64,000 nt of DNA. Source: CAVXDY01 sp963721335 (GTDB lineage: Bacteria; Actinomycetota; Thermoleophilia; Miltoncostaeales; Miltoncostaeaceae). The stretch covers positions 1,364,001-1,428,000 of the forward strand of contig CAVRIV010000008.1 of NCBI GenBank assembly GCA_963721335.1, read 5' to 3'. The position numbers and the translations under genes are program-made. Of this stretch, positions 10,115-19,732 are shown piece by piece; positions within the stretch are counted from its first letter, which is position 1; each line of letters opens with the position of its first letter. The notes beneath the pieces were generated by a model. That model made no database searches, was not told the DNA's origin, and was given only the letters and a program-made list of their open reading frames with translations.

Positions 10115-11379
10115 CGGCGATACCGTACCCCGCCATCGTCAGCCCGGTCGGGCAGGAGCTCCTCGAGGGGGACGCCGGGGTCGGCCAGGCGGGCCTCGTC
10201 CACGGGCCGGCCCGCGCGAATCAGCGCCTGGACGGTGTCCGTCACGTCCCAGACGTTGATGTTCATGCCGGCGAGCACGCGGGACTGCCCGTCGAGCCAG
10301 AACACGATCAGCTCGCGCGAGCTCGGGTCGCCCCTCATCACGACCCGGGAATCGACGTCCACGAGCCCCGTGTACTCCATGCCGACCTCGTACTGATCCG
10401 AGAAGAAGTAGGGCAGCCGCTCGTAGGGCTCGCCCGCCCCCAGCATGTTGCGGGCCGCGCACGGCCCCTGGTTCAGGGCGTTCGCCCAGTGCTCCACCCT
10501 CACCCGCCGGCCGTAGAAGGGATGCTCGGCGCTGGCCATGTCCCCGGCGGCGAAGACGTCCGGGGCGCTCGTGCGCAGGTGGGCGTTAACCAGCACCCCG
10601 TCGCCGATCGCGAGCCCCGCGGTCGCGGCGAGCCCGGTGCGCGGCGCGACCCCCACGCCCACCACGACCGCGCCGCAGTCGATCGTGCGCCCTCCCGCGA
10701 GGCGGACGCGCTCGACCCGGCCGGCCCCCTCGAAGGCCTCGACCGCGGCGTCCGGCAGGAGCTGGACGCCATGCTCGCGGTGGATGTCGGCGTAGAGCGC
10801 GCCCACCTCGGGGCCGAGGACGCCCATGAGCGGCAGGGACTCGCGCTCGATCAGGGTCACCTCCGAGCCCATCTGGCGCGCCGACGCGGCGACCTCGCAG
10901 CCGATCCACCCGGCGCCGACCACCACCAGGGGCCCATCGGAGGCGATCGCCTCGCGCAGCCGGTCGCAGTCGGGAAGGCTGCGCAGGGTCATGACGCCCT
11001 CGAGCTCGATCCCGGGAATCGGCGGCCGCCGCGGCTCGGCCCCGACGCAGAGCAGGAGCCGGTCCCACTCGAGCCGCTCACCGTCCGCGAGCGTCGCGGT
11101 GCGCTCCCGCGGGTCGATGGCGCTCACCGTGGTGCCGGTGCGCAGCTCGATGGCCTGCTCGGCGTAGAAGCCCTCCGGGTGCACGAAGACCTTCTCGCGA
11201 CCGCCCTCGTCGCGCAGGTAGTCCTTCGACAGCGGGGGGCGCTCGTAGGGCCGCTCGGGCTCGTCTCCCACCAGCACGAGCCGGCCCTCGTAGCCCTCGG
11301 CCCTCAGCGTCTCGGCGGCCTTGGCGCCCGCCACGCTCGCTCCCACGATCACGATGCTCTCCGGCGCCGGGGGCGTCAT
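10111..11379 (-). CDS. NAD(P)/FAD-dependent ferredoxin-type reductase
   Basis: 422-residue flavoprotein of the rhodocoxin/putidaredoxin reductase family, which passes electrons from NAD(P)H through FAD to a small iron-sulfur protein. Seen: FAD-binding VIVGASVAGAKAAETLR at the N-terminus, RPYERPPLSKDYL (family signature), NAD-binding VVVGAGWIGCEVAASAR near 10900, and the second FAD motif VFAAGDMAS near 10540, followed by a reductase C-terminal domain. No ferredoxin or P450 gene is adjacent, so the partner is unknown. The ATG start overlaps the stop of the upstream YCII gene by four bases. Confidence 0.9.
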   Translation of the reverse strand: MTPPAPESIVIVGASVAGAKAAETLRAEGYEGRLVLVGDEPERPYERPPLSKDYLRDEGGREKVFVHPEGFYAEQAIELRTGTTVSAIDPRERTATLADGERLEWDRLLLCVGAEPRRPPIPGIELEGVMTLRSLPDCDRLREAIASDGPLVVVGAGWIGCEVAASARQMGSEVTLIERESLPLMGVLGPEVGALYADIHREHGVQLLPDAAVEAFEGAGRVERVRLAGGRTIDCGAVVVGVGVAPRTGLAATAGLAIGDGVLVNAHLRTSAPDVFAAGDMASAEHPFYGRRVRVEHWANALNQGPCAARNMLGAGEPYERLPYFFSDQYEVGMEYTGLVDVDSRVVMRGDPSSRELIVFWLDGQSRVLAGMNINVWDVTDTVQALIRAGRPVDEARLADPGVPLEELLPDRADDGGVRYRR

Positions 11380-11669
11380 GACGAGGCGACCACCGTCCAG
11401 GGCAGGACCCGCCGCGCGGTGACCAGGCCCGCCTCGACATAGGGGTCGCCCTCCGCGAAGCGCTCACCGGCGCCGGGGTCGTCGCCGGGCAGCACGAAGA
11501 GCGCGCCCGTGGGGGGATCGCCGGTGGCGCCGGCCATCAGCATGCGACCCGACCCGATCCATTCCGCGATGCGGGCCAGGTGGGCCTCGCGGTGCGGCGC
11601 GCGCCGCTCCAGGATGTCCGGGATGTAGTCGTAGAGCAGGATCTGGTGGGGGCCGGTCGCCACCCTCAC
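11376..11669 (-). CDS. YCII-related protein
   Basis: 97 residues, ferredoxin-like YCII fold: ILLYDYIPDILERRAPHRE, a glycine turn (GATGDPPTGALFVL), then ERFAEGDPYVEAGLV with the conserved DPY motif of the family. Family members are small, often fused to or encoded near oxidoreductases or sigma factors; few have a proven reaction. The GTG at 11669 was chosen because it overlaps the TGA of the subtilase gene in a GTGA junction; an alternative GTG lies at 11663. The gene overlaps the FAD reductase at its 3' end, so it may act with it. Confidence 0.85.
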   Translation of the reverse strand: MRVATGPHQILLYDYIPDILERRAPHREAHLARIAEWIGSGRMLMAGATGDPPTGALFVLPGDDPGAGERFAEGDPYVEAGLVTARRVLPWTVVASS

Positions 11670-13418
11670 CGCTTCCGGGTGACGGTGAGGGTGTAGGGAC
11701 CCTCGCCGCTCAGGGCGTAGACGTCCACGTAGTGGCGGCCGGTGCGCTCCGCGCGGTAGGTGATCGCCTTCTTCGACTCGGCGCCCTGGCGATAGCGGAG
11801 GAGGTCGAAGCGCCGGGCCTGGCCGGCCGTCACGGTGGTCGTACCCGGCTTCCACAGATAGAGGCCGATCCGCCCGCGCCGGTACCTCATCGAGACCTGG
11901 AGCTGCTCTCCGCGGCGCAGGTTGACGGCGAAGACGTCGTCGGGGTCGTCGTTGCGGTCGACGGTCTCCTCCACCGAGAAGCTGCCCCTCTGGGCCAGGC
12001 GCTTGTCGGTGCCCCGCGCCCACTTCACGTCGTCGTTGACCTCGTCCGGGTCGTTCGCGGGCGCCTGGAGCGTCACCGCGGCGCGTGGGTTGACCACCCC
12101 GGCGCCCGTCTCGAGGTCACGGCCGCGCGGCCCGACGTCCGCGGCGGTGTTCTCGATCTGGCGCAGCACCTGCCACGGGCTGATCCCGGGGTTGGCGGCC
12201 ATCACCAGCGCCGCGAGGCCGGTCACGTACGGAGCCGACATCGAGGTGCCGTCCTTCAGCGCGTAGCCGGGCTGGACCAACCGGTCCGTGATCCCCTTCG
12301 GGACGCTCGAGACGATGTCCACGCCGGGAGCGATCACGTCCACGGAGCGGTTGTGGTTGGAGAACTCCGCCACGCCGTACGGGCGCGGGCAGTCCGGCGT
12401 GACCTCGCCGTCGCACTGGGCGCCCACGCCCAGCACGCGCGGATAGGCCGCGGGGTAGTTGAGCGCGTTGTCCCCGTCGCCCTCGTTCCCCACCGAGGCC
12501 ACGATCAGGGCCCCGCGCTGGGTGGTCCAGAGGACGGTGTCCTGGAAGGCGCGGGAGTAGCCGTCGCCCGCCGGCCGAGATGTTGATGACCTTGGCGCCG
12601 TTGACGACGGCGTGGCGGATCCCGCGGATCATGGTGTCGTCGCTGCTGCGACCCTCGCGGTCGGCGATCTGCACCGGGATGACCTGGGCCGCGCTCCCGC
12701 TGCCGGGAGCGACCCCCACGACGCCCACGCCGTTGGCGGGGGCGGCGGCGATGCCCGCCACGTGGGTGCCGTGCCCCGTCAGCCCCCAGTCGGCCGCCTG
12801 GTTGTCCCGGCTCCACGTGCTGCGCGGGGCGACGAGCGGCGTGCTCGGGCCGGCCCACTCCTCGTGGGTGGCGTCGACCCCGGTGTCGAGGATGGCGATG
12901 CGCGGGCGGGGGCCGGTGACCGTGAGGTCGCTGCCCCAGGTCGTGCCCTGGGTCAGGCTCCACTGGCGCGCCGAGGCGAGGAGGGGGTCGGAGAAGGCCG
13001 GCGGCGGACCCGGCGGCACCGGCGGCGGGGGCCGCGGGAGCTCGGCGGTCTCGTGGGCGAGCGACCACTCGGCCGCCGCCACGCGCTGCCGCCGGAGCGC
13101 CCGCTCGCGCGCGTTCGCGGGATCGGAGGGCGTCAGGGTCCAGATCCCGGCCTCGGGCAGCGCGGGCGCGATCGGCCCGAGCCCCTCCAGGCGCCGCTCG
13201 GCCTCGGCGCGCCGGGGCGTGTCGGCGAAGGTGACGAGGATGCGTCGGGCCCCCGGAGCCATGCGGGCGAAGTCGCCGGTCTCCTGGATCGCGGCCGCCC
13301 GGTCCCCGGGCGCCGCCGACGTGGCCGGGAACTTCCCCGACGGGGCGGCGACGGCCCCCGTCGCGACGGCGGCGAACACGAGGGCCGCCAGCGGGACGGC
13401 GCGACGGAGGCTAGACAT
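11666..13418 (-). CDS. exported S8 (subtilisin-like) serine protease, one indel
   Basis: Secreted protease. From ATG 13418 there is a signal peptide (LRRAVPLAALVFAAVATGAVA), a propeptide-like region rich in Arg/Glu, a Pro-rich linker, then the peptidase S8 domain. The catalytic triad is visible: Asp in AILDTGVDATHEEW near 12890, His in TGHGTHVAGI near 12770, and Ser in DGTSMSAPYVTGLAALV near 12230. A C-terminal pre-peptidase-type beta domain follows (DDPDDVFAVNLRRGEQLQV, GRHYVDVYALSG). One frame change near 12573 in the oxyanion-side segment ISAGG. About 583 residues when rejoined. The start slightly overlaps the 3' end of nadE. Confidence 0.92.
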
Positions 13419-15114
13419 GCCGGGTCGTGATCGGCATGCGCCGGTCCCGGCCGAAGGCGCGCGGCGTGATCTTGATGCCCACGGGCCCCTGACGGCGCTT
13501 GTACTCAGCTCGGTCCACCATTCGGACGACGTCGGCGACGATGTCCTCGGGATATCCGCGGAGCACCAGCTCCGCCGGCTCCAGGTTCTGCTCGACGTAG
13601 CCCTCGAGGATCGCGTCGAGCAGGTCATAGGGAGGAAGGCTGTCCGTGTCGAGTTGCCCGGGTCGCAGCTCGGCCGTCGGGGGACGGCGGATGGTCGCCT
13701 CCGGGATCACCTCGCGGCCCTCCGAGGCGTTGACGCCACCGGGCCAGCCGGTAGACCCAGGTCTTCGAGATGTCCCGCAGCGGCGCGAAGCCCCCCACCA
13801 TGTCGCCGTAGAGCGTGCTGTAGCCCACCGACATCTCGCTCTTGTTGCCGGTGGCGAGCACCAGGTCCCCGCGAGCGTTGGAGAGGCGCCATGAGGAGCG
13901 TGCCGCGCGCGCGGGCCTGGAGGTTCTCGGCCGGCGACGCCGGGAATGGCCCCGTCGAGGCTCTCGGCGAGCGCCTCCTCGAAGGCCCCGACCACGTCCG
14001 CGATGGACACCTCGATCAGCCGGATCGCCAGCGACTCCGACAGCGCCTGCGCCCCCGCGAGGCTCTCGGGCGACGAGTGGACCGAGGGCAGGGCGACGCC
14101 GGTCACGCGCTCGGGCCCCAGGGCGTCGGCCGCGATGGCGGCGGTGAGCGCCGAGTCGATCCCGCCGGAGAGCCCGAGGATGACGCCGGGGAAGCCGTTC
14201 TTGTCCACGTAGTCGCGGAGGCCGAGGCTCAGCGCGGACCAGACCTCCTCCTCTCCTCGAAGGGCCGGCGCGAGGGTGGCGCGGGCGGGCGGGCCGCCGT
14301 TGCGCACTCCCGGGCTCGCGGAGACCGGGGTGACGCCGCCGGGGGGAGGGGCGGGCAGGCGGCGGGCGAGCGGCTCGCGCAGGCGCCGGCGCGCCGACAG
14401 GGACAGGTCGACGTCGGCCACCAGGAGGTCCTCGGTGAACTGCGGCGCCCGGGCCAGCAGCTCGCCCGACGCGTCGAACAGGGCCGACCGGCCGTCGAAG
14501 ACGAGCTCGTCCTGGCCGCCGACCAGGTTGCAGAACGCCAGCGCGGCGGCGCAGTCGTCGGCGCGCGTGGCGAGCATCCCCTCGCGCCGGTCGCCCTTGC
14601 CCCGGTGGTACGGGCGAGGCCGAGATGCAGCAGACCAGGTCAACGCGCGCCGCGGCGAGGTCGGCGGCGACGGGTGTCGGGTACCAGATGTCCTCGCACA
14701 CGGCGAGGCCGATGCGCACGCCGAGCGCCTCGATGACGAGCGGCGCCTCGCCGGCGCGGAAGTAGCGCGCCTCGTCGAAGACGCCGTAGTTCGGCAGGAA
14801 GCGCTTGCGGTAGATGGCCTGGACGCGCCCGTCGGCCACCACCGCGGCGCTGTTGTGGCAGTCGCCGTCCCACTCGGGGAACCCGATCACGGCGAGGCCG
14901 CGGCGCACCCCGGCGGCCACGCCGGTCGAGCGCCTCCCGAGCGGCCGCGGCGAAGCCCGGCCGCAGCAGCAGGTCCTCCGGCGGATAGCCGGACACGGCG
15001 AGCTCCGGCACCAGGGTCACGTCGGCACCGGCCTCGGCGGCGCTCGCGAAGCGCCCCGGCGATCCGATCGGCGTTGCCGTCGATGTCGCCGACGACGGTG
15101 TTCAGCTGTGCCAA
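13411..15114 (-). CDS. nadE: glutamine-dependent NAD+ synthetase (indels)
   Basis: Amidates nicotinate adenine dinucleotide to NAD+ with glutamine nitrogen. N-terminal nitrilase-type glutaminase: Glu in VPELAVSGYPPEDLL near 14995, Lys in YRKRFLPNYGVFDEARYF near 14790, Cys in AVCEDIWYPTP near 14690. C-terminal synthetase: the ATP pyrophosphatase loop LSGGIDSALTAAIAADALG near 14150, NARGDLVLATGNKSEMSVGY near 13850 and EYKRRQGPVGIKIT near 13490. Frame changes near 15040, 14930, 14625, 13940, 13890 and 13735. The start is uncertain: TTG 15114 gives MAQLNTVVGD, but the conserved strand probably begins a few residues further upstream. Confidence 0.92.
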
Positions 15115-15262
15115 CGCGATCCGCAGGGCCCTCTCCGATGTCTCGTCCGGATCGCCTTCTCGGCGCCCGCGTCCCGGCGCGCGGTAAGGTCTTCCTCATC
15201 AACGATACGCCCCGCGGACGGCGACGCTGCCCCCCGTGAGGCCAGGAGCGGGAGACGGATCG

Positions 15263-15664
15263 ATGCACGAAGGACTTCCCCCCCAGCGCCGGCAGAGCGG
15301 CCCCGGAGGCGGTCCCGGTGGACGCGGCGGCGGGCGCTCGAGCCTGAGCCCGCGCGAGGGCGCCGAGGAGAGCGAGCGCCGGCTCGGCATCCCGTGCTTC
15401 CACGCGGGCCAGAAGGTCCAGGGGCTCTTCGGCTGCGTCGCGTGCCAGAAGCAGATCCGCAACCGCGGGGTCCTGCCGACGTGCCCGGACTGCGGGGAGA
15501 TCGTCTGGGCCTACCTGGACCAGGGCCCGCGGCCCGTGCCCGAGGGCGAGGAGCCCGGCGCGCCGCCCGCGGAAGCCGCTCCCAGCGCCGGTCCGATCGT
15601 GGAGGAGGGGGTCAAGCTCGAGGCGCCGGTCTCCGTGCAGGAGAACGTCAAGCTCGAGCCGTAA
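15263..15664 (+). CDS. small zinc-ribbon protein
   Basis: 133 residues. A Gly/Arg-rich start (residues 10-30) is followed by a central zinc ribbon with two cysteine pairs, CVACQKQ and CPDCGEI, separated by about 16 residues; the tail is acidic, Pro-rich, and repeats VKLE twice (EEGVKLEAPV, ENVKLEP). No catalytic motif. It resembles nucleic-acid-binding or RNA-polymerase-associated ribbon proteins only in fold. ATG 15263 is preceded by GGAGCGGGAG. Divergent from nadE, with which it shares the 15115-15262 spacer. Confidence 0.75.
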   Translation: MHEGLPPQRRQSGPGGGPGGRGGGRSSLSPREGAEESERRLGIPCFHAGQKVQGLFGCVACQKQIRNRGVLPTCPDCGEIVWAYLDQGPRPVPEGEEPGAPPAEAAPSAGPIVEEGVKLEAPVSVQENVKLEP

Positions 15665-15668
15665 GGGT

Positions 15669-15684
15669 CTGCGGCCCCCCGCAG
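15669..15684 (+). terminator. GC hairpin just after the zinc-ribbon gene
   Basis: CTGCGG and CCGCAG flank a four-C loop, starting five bases after the stop codon. There is no T tract behind it, which is common for terminators in GC-rich actinobacteria. Function inferred from position. Confidence 0.4.
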
Positions 15685-15814
15685 GCGCTCACAGTTCCCG
15701 AACAGAGCGCCGCAAACCCCTAACCGGGACCCCCCCACCTCCCACATTCGAGCGATGGACCATCCTCCTCACATTCGCGGGGCCCTCCGGCCCCGGACAC
15801 ACGTCGGAGGTGGA

Positions 15815-16342
15815 GTGATCCGTCGCGTTCTCGCGGCAGCAGTCGCGCTCTCGCTGGTCGTACCGGTGGTCGCCGAGGCGAGCAACCGCTCGGCGCACAT
15901 CGACCAGCGGGTGCCGTCGGCGCAGCTCCAGGCGACCGGCAGCGGCACGATGATCCTCGTCGGGCGGCTGGCGGTCAACGGCGCGATCCCGGATCGCGGG
16001 ATCGTCGTGGTGACCGATCGCGCCGGCGACGCCCGGGCCCACCTGGCCGGTGTGCCCCTGTCGTTCGACCGCCGGGGGCGTGCACGCGTGTCGCGCGCCT
16101 CGGGGATCCTGTTCGTGAGCGGCTCGGACGTGACCGTGCAGGTCACGGGCAGCCGGCTCACCTTCTCGATCGCCGGATTCGGCCGTGGACGGCTCGCGGG
16201 CGACGGCACCTACCAGCTGAACGGCGATCCGCCGAAGGCATGGTCCCGCGCCTGGATCCGCATCGCTCCCTCCTCCTCCGCCGAGACCAGGAGGCAACGC
16301 CGATGCGCAAGCTGCTCATCGCAGGTGCGGCAGCTGGCCTGA
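15815..16342 (+). CDS. exported beta-rich protein, unknown function
   Basis: 175 residues from GTG 15815, which has a strong ribosome site (GGAGGTG) eight bases upstream. The first 25 residues are a signal peptide (RRVLAAAVALSLVVPVVAEA). The rest alternates hydrophobic and polar residues with many Gly/Asp turns and ends near GDGTYQLNG, suggesting a small beta-sandwich. The last 30 residues are Ser/Arg-rich and overlap the next gene by 40 bases; the true stop may be hidden by an indel. The next gene encodes a larger exported protein of similar style, and a two-component system follows. Confidence 0.65.
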   Translation: MIRRVLAAAVALSLVVPVVAEASNRSAHIDQRVPSAQLQATGSGTMILVGRLAVNGAIPDRGIVVVTDRAGDARAHLAGVPLSFDRRGRARVSRASGILFVSGSDVTVQVTGSRLTFSIAGFGRGRLAGDGTYQLNGDPPKAWSRAWIRIAPSSSAETRRQRRCASCSSQVRQLA

Positions 16343-17375
16343 TCGCCCTTCCGGCCACGGCGATCGCCGAGACCGGCGAGCCGGTCGTCGAGACCGATCC
16401 CGCGGCCGAATCGCAGAAGGGCCCCACCACCGACAAGGCGCTCCACTCGGAGGGAGCCGGCTCGTTCACGTACGAGGGCTCCGGCGGCCTCGTGGTGACG
16501 GTCACCGGCGCCGTCACGGTGGAGGACCTCTCCCCGGCCAAGGATCTCGTCAGGACCCCGACCGGCTTCGGCTCGCTGTCGACATCGAAGGACGGGCTCC
16601 GGACGCGCCACGCGGGCGTCGGGACGCTCACCCTCGACGGCTCCCAGTACAAGGTGCGGGTGCGCGGAAAGTTCACGCTCGACATCGACCCCACCGCCAC
16701 GCACGCCGCCATCGGCACGGCGCACGATTGGGGCGCGGGCGCGACGACGCTGAAGGGCGGGGTCGCCCAGCCGTTCTGGCGCGACCAGGAGAAGCTGCTG
16801 GTGGGCCCCGGCGCCATGTCGGTCGACCTGGCCGGCCGCGGCGGCATCCGCTGGCACCGCGGCCCGAAGGGCCACCCCGGGAAGTCGGTGCGGGTGCGCG
16901 AGGTCGTCGTCACGCGCAGGTTCGTGAACGGCAAGAAGGTCTTCTCCCGGCGCGTCGTCACCCAGCGCCGCTGGTGGCACTGGGACCGCCGCGAGCCCGG
17001 CGCCACCTGGCGCCTGAACGGGCCCGTCAACGGCGCGGTGGACCTCACCACCGTCAGCGGCAGGGTGCGCGTGTGGGACAAGTCCTCCGGCAAGGACCTC
17101 AGTCGGTCGACGGTGCCCGGCCGGCACGCCCACGACCACGCTCGCGCGACGGGTCGGTGGTCTACTCGCACCTGCGCGGGGCGCACGTGACGCTCACGGG
17201 CACCGCGTTCCGGATGAAGGTCGTGGCGTACGACGTGGAGGGCACGTTCACCCCCACGGCCGGCACGCTGGCGCGCAGCTTCGTGCGCGGCAAGGGGACC
17301 TTCGACACGCCGAACGGCACCGACCTGCGCGCCCGCAAGCACGGCGGCACCCGGCTGCTGCTCCAGCCGGCGTGA
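16303..17375 (+). CDS. exported beta-rich protein, unknown function (one indel)
   Basis: About 357 residues. ATG 16303 follows an AGGAGG site and opens a signal peptide (RKLLIAGAAAGLIALPATAIA). The mature protein is beta-rich with GSFTYEGSGGLVVTVTG near the start and a late segment GAHVTLTGTAFRMKVVAYDVEG, then RGKGTFDTPNG, which echoes the GRGRLAGDGTY ending of the preceding protein. That suggests a shared or duplicated domain. No enzyme motif and no cysteine pair is seen. The frame changes near 17120. Downstream lies a response regulator/kinase pair that might sense the envelope these proteins occupy; this is inference. Confidence 0.7.
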
Positions 17376-17479
17376 GCATCGTCCCGGTTCCGGCACCCGC
17401 CCCCGGGCGGGGGCCGGACGCCGGGCGGGCGCCGCGCCCGGTGGACCTCGACACCCGGCGGCACTACCATCGCGGGCCG

Positions 17480-18188
17480 ATGGGCGCCTCCGACGACCGC
17501 CAGCGCGTCCTGATCGTGGAGGACGAGCCGAACATCGCCTCGTTCGCGCGAATGTACCTCGAGGCCGCCGGCTTCCAGGTCGCCGTGGCCTCGCGCGGCG
17601 ACGAGGGGCTGCAGATGGCCGAGGAGCAGGAGCCCCGACCTCGTGATCCTCGACCTGATGCTCCCGGGGATGGACGGCTATGAGGTCACCAAGCGCCTGC
17701 GCAGCTCGGGGCAGACGCCGATCATCATGCTCACGGCCCGCGACGACGCGGTCGACAAGGTCGTGGGCCTGGAGCTGGGCGCCGACGACTACATCACCAA
17801 GCCCTTCAACCCGCGGGAGCTGGTGGCCCGGGTGCGCGCCGTGCTGCGGCGCGCGCGAGGCCCGCCCGGCCGCGGACGGGCCGCCGCGAGCCGGCCACGA
17901 TCGAGTCCGACGGCCTCCTGATCGAGGTCGGCGGACGCGAGGTGTTCGTCGAACGGCGAGGGCGTGGCGCTGACGCCGAAGGAGTTCGACCTCCTCGTGA
18001 CCCTGATCGAGAACCGCGGGCTGGTGCTCACGCGCGAGCAGCTCCTGGAGCGGGTCTGGGGCTTCACCTTCCTGGGCGACAGCCGCACCATCGACGTCCA
18101 CGTGCGGCAACTGCGGCGGAAGCTCGGAGAGGCCTGTCCGATCCAGACCGTGTGGGGCACCGGCTATAAGGTTCCTGCCAAGCGGTAG
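17480..18188 (+). CDS. OmpR/PhoB-type response regulator (indels)
   Basis: Receiver domain plus winged-helix DNA-binding domain. Seen: acidic pair VEDEPN, phospho-acceptor Asp in LVILDLMLPGMDGYEV near 17655, Thr/Ser in MLTARDD and Lys in DDYITKPFNPRELVARVRA near 17800; the C-terminal trans_reg_C domain has LTPKEFDLLVTLIENRG and TIDVHVRQLRRKLG. Frame changes near 17632, 17870 and 17950. ATG 17480 is the first start that gives the full beta1 strand. It is followed by its kinase after a 22-base gap. Confidence 0.92.
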
Positions 18189-18210
18189 AGGCGGACATGA
18201 GGGCGATCCG

Positions 18211-19667
18211 GTGAGATCCATTCCGCGGCCCTGGCGGACCCTCCGGGGCCGGCTGGTGCTCGCGGCGGCGGCCGGGCTGGTGACGGCGGCCGTGGTCTTC
18301 GCGGCCGTGGGCGCGGGCCTCATCCGCGCGCAGTCCCAGGTGGTCGCGCGCGCCGAGCTCGACCGTCAGGCCGAGCAGCTCGCCAAGCTCATCAGCGACG
18401 CAGGCCGAGCGGGCCCTGACCCGCGGCACCCAGGTCCCGTCCTTCGAGCCCACCAGCATCGAGGCGCTCGTGGGCGAGAACACGAAGCTCTACTACACCG
18501 GCCTCGCCCTGACCCCGGGCTCGGAGCAGCCCACGTCGGAGATCCCGGCGGTGGTCGCCGGCCAGATCGACTACGAGGTGCTGGAGCGCACGGGCGTGCA
18601 GCGGATCGACTTCACGCAGCCCGGCCAGTCGGTGGTGTCGGAGGCCTCGGCCGCGCCGGTCACGATCGGCGGCGAGCAGTTCGGGGCGATCCTCCTGGCC
18701 CGGCCCCCGGGGGAGCTGGCCTCCGCCTGGCCCGACGTGGCCGGGCGGGTGGTCGGGCGCCGCCGGCATCGGCCTGGGCGTGGCCCTTCTCCTCACGCTG
18801 CTCCTGACGAGCCGGATCACCCGGCCGCTCACGGCCATGCAGGCGGCGACGCACCGGGTGGCGCGCGGCGACATGCGCACCGAGCTGGGCTCGACGGGGA
18901 CGCAGGAGCTCGACGAGCTGGCGTCCGACTTCAACCACATGGTGCAGGAGATCGCCGCGCGCGACGGGGCGAGCCGCGAGTTCCTGATGCGCGTCACCCA
19001 CGACCTGCGCACGCCCCTCACGGCCATCCGCGGCCACGCCGCCGCGTTGTCCGACGGCATCGTGCCCCCCGACGACGTGCCGCGATCGCTGGCGGCGATC
19101 GAGGGCGAGGCCGCCCGCCTGGAGACCCTGGTGGCCGACCTGCTCGACCTGGCGCGCCTCGACGCGCATCGCTTCAAGCTCGACCTCACCCGCGTGGAGC
19201 CCACCGAGGTGCTCGACATGGCCTTCGACGCCATGGAGGCCGAGGCCGTCGTGCGAGGGGTCGCCTACGAGCGGCGCATCGAGGAGCTGGCCCCGGTGGT
19301 GACCGACGAGACCCGCGTGCGCCAGATCATGACCAACCTGCTCGACAACGCCATCCACTGGACGCCTCGCGGGGGCACGGTGCGCCTGGAGGGCAGCTCA
19401 CTCGCCGGCGGCGGGTTCGTGGCGGCGGTGAGCGACACCGGACCGGGCATCCCGGACGCCGAGCAGGAGCGCATCTTCGACCCCTTCCAGTCGCTCGAGA
19501 CGCCCGACGGGCGGCGCGGCAGCGGCCTCGGCCTGGCCATCAGCCGCCAGCTGGCCCGGGCCCTCGGCGGAGAGGTGCGCGTGGAGAGCCACGAGGGGGC
19601 CGGCAGCCGCTTCATCCTGGAGCTGCCGGGGCAGTCTCCCGAGGGAGTGCCGGCACAGCCGGTCTGA
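18211..19667 (+). CDS. membrane sensor histidine kinase (indels)
   Basis: Partner of the response regulator just upstream. Layout: N-terminal membrane helix (LVLAAAAGLVTAAVVFAAVGAG), an extracytoplasmic sensor of about 130 residues, a second helix (GLGVALLLTLLLTS), HAMP linker, HisKA with VTHDLRTPLTAIRGH (phospho-His near 19000), and HATPase with NLLDNAIHW, DTGPGIP and GSGLGLAISRQLARALGG. Frame changes near 18405 and 18755. GTG 18211 is used because an ATG at 18197 reads into a stop at once. The ligand sensed is unknown; the nearby exported proteins are candidates. Confidence 0.92.
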
Positions 19668-19732
19668 GCGCCCGCCTCACACGGGCGACGAAGCGGAAGT
19701 CCGTTCGTCACGCGTGGACATCCTCCGGCTCC

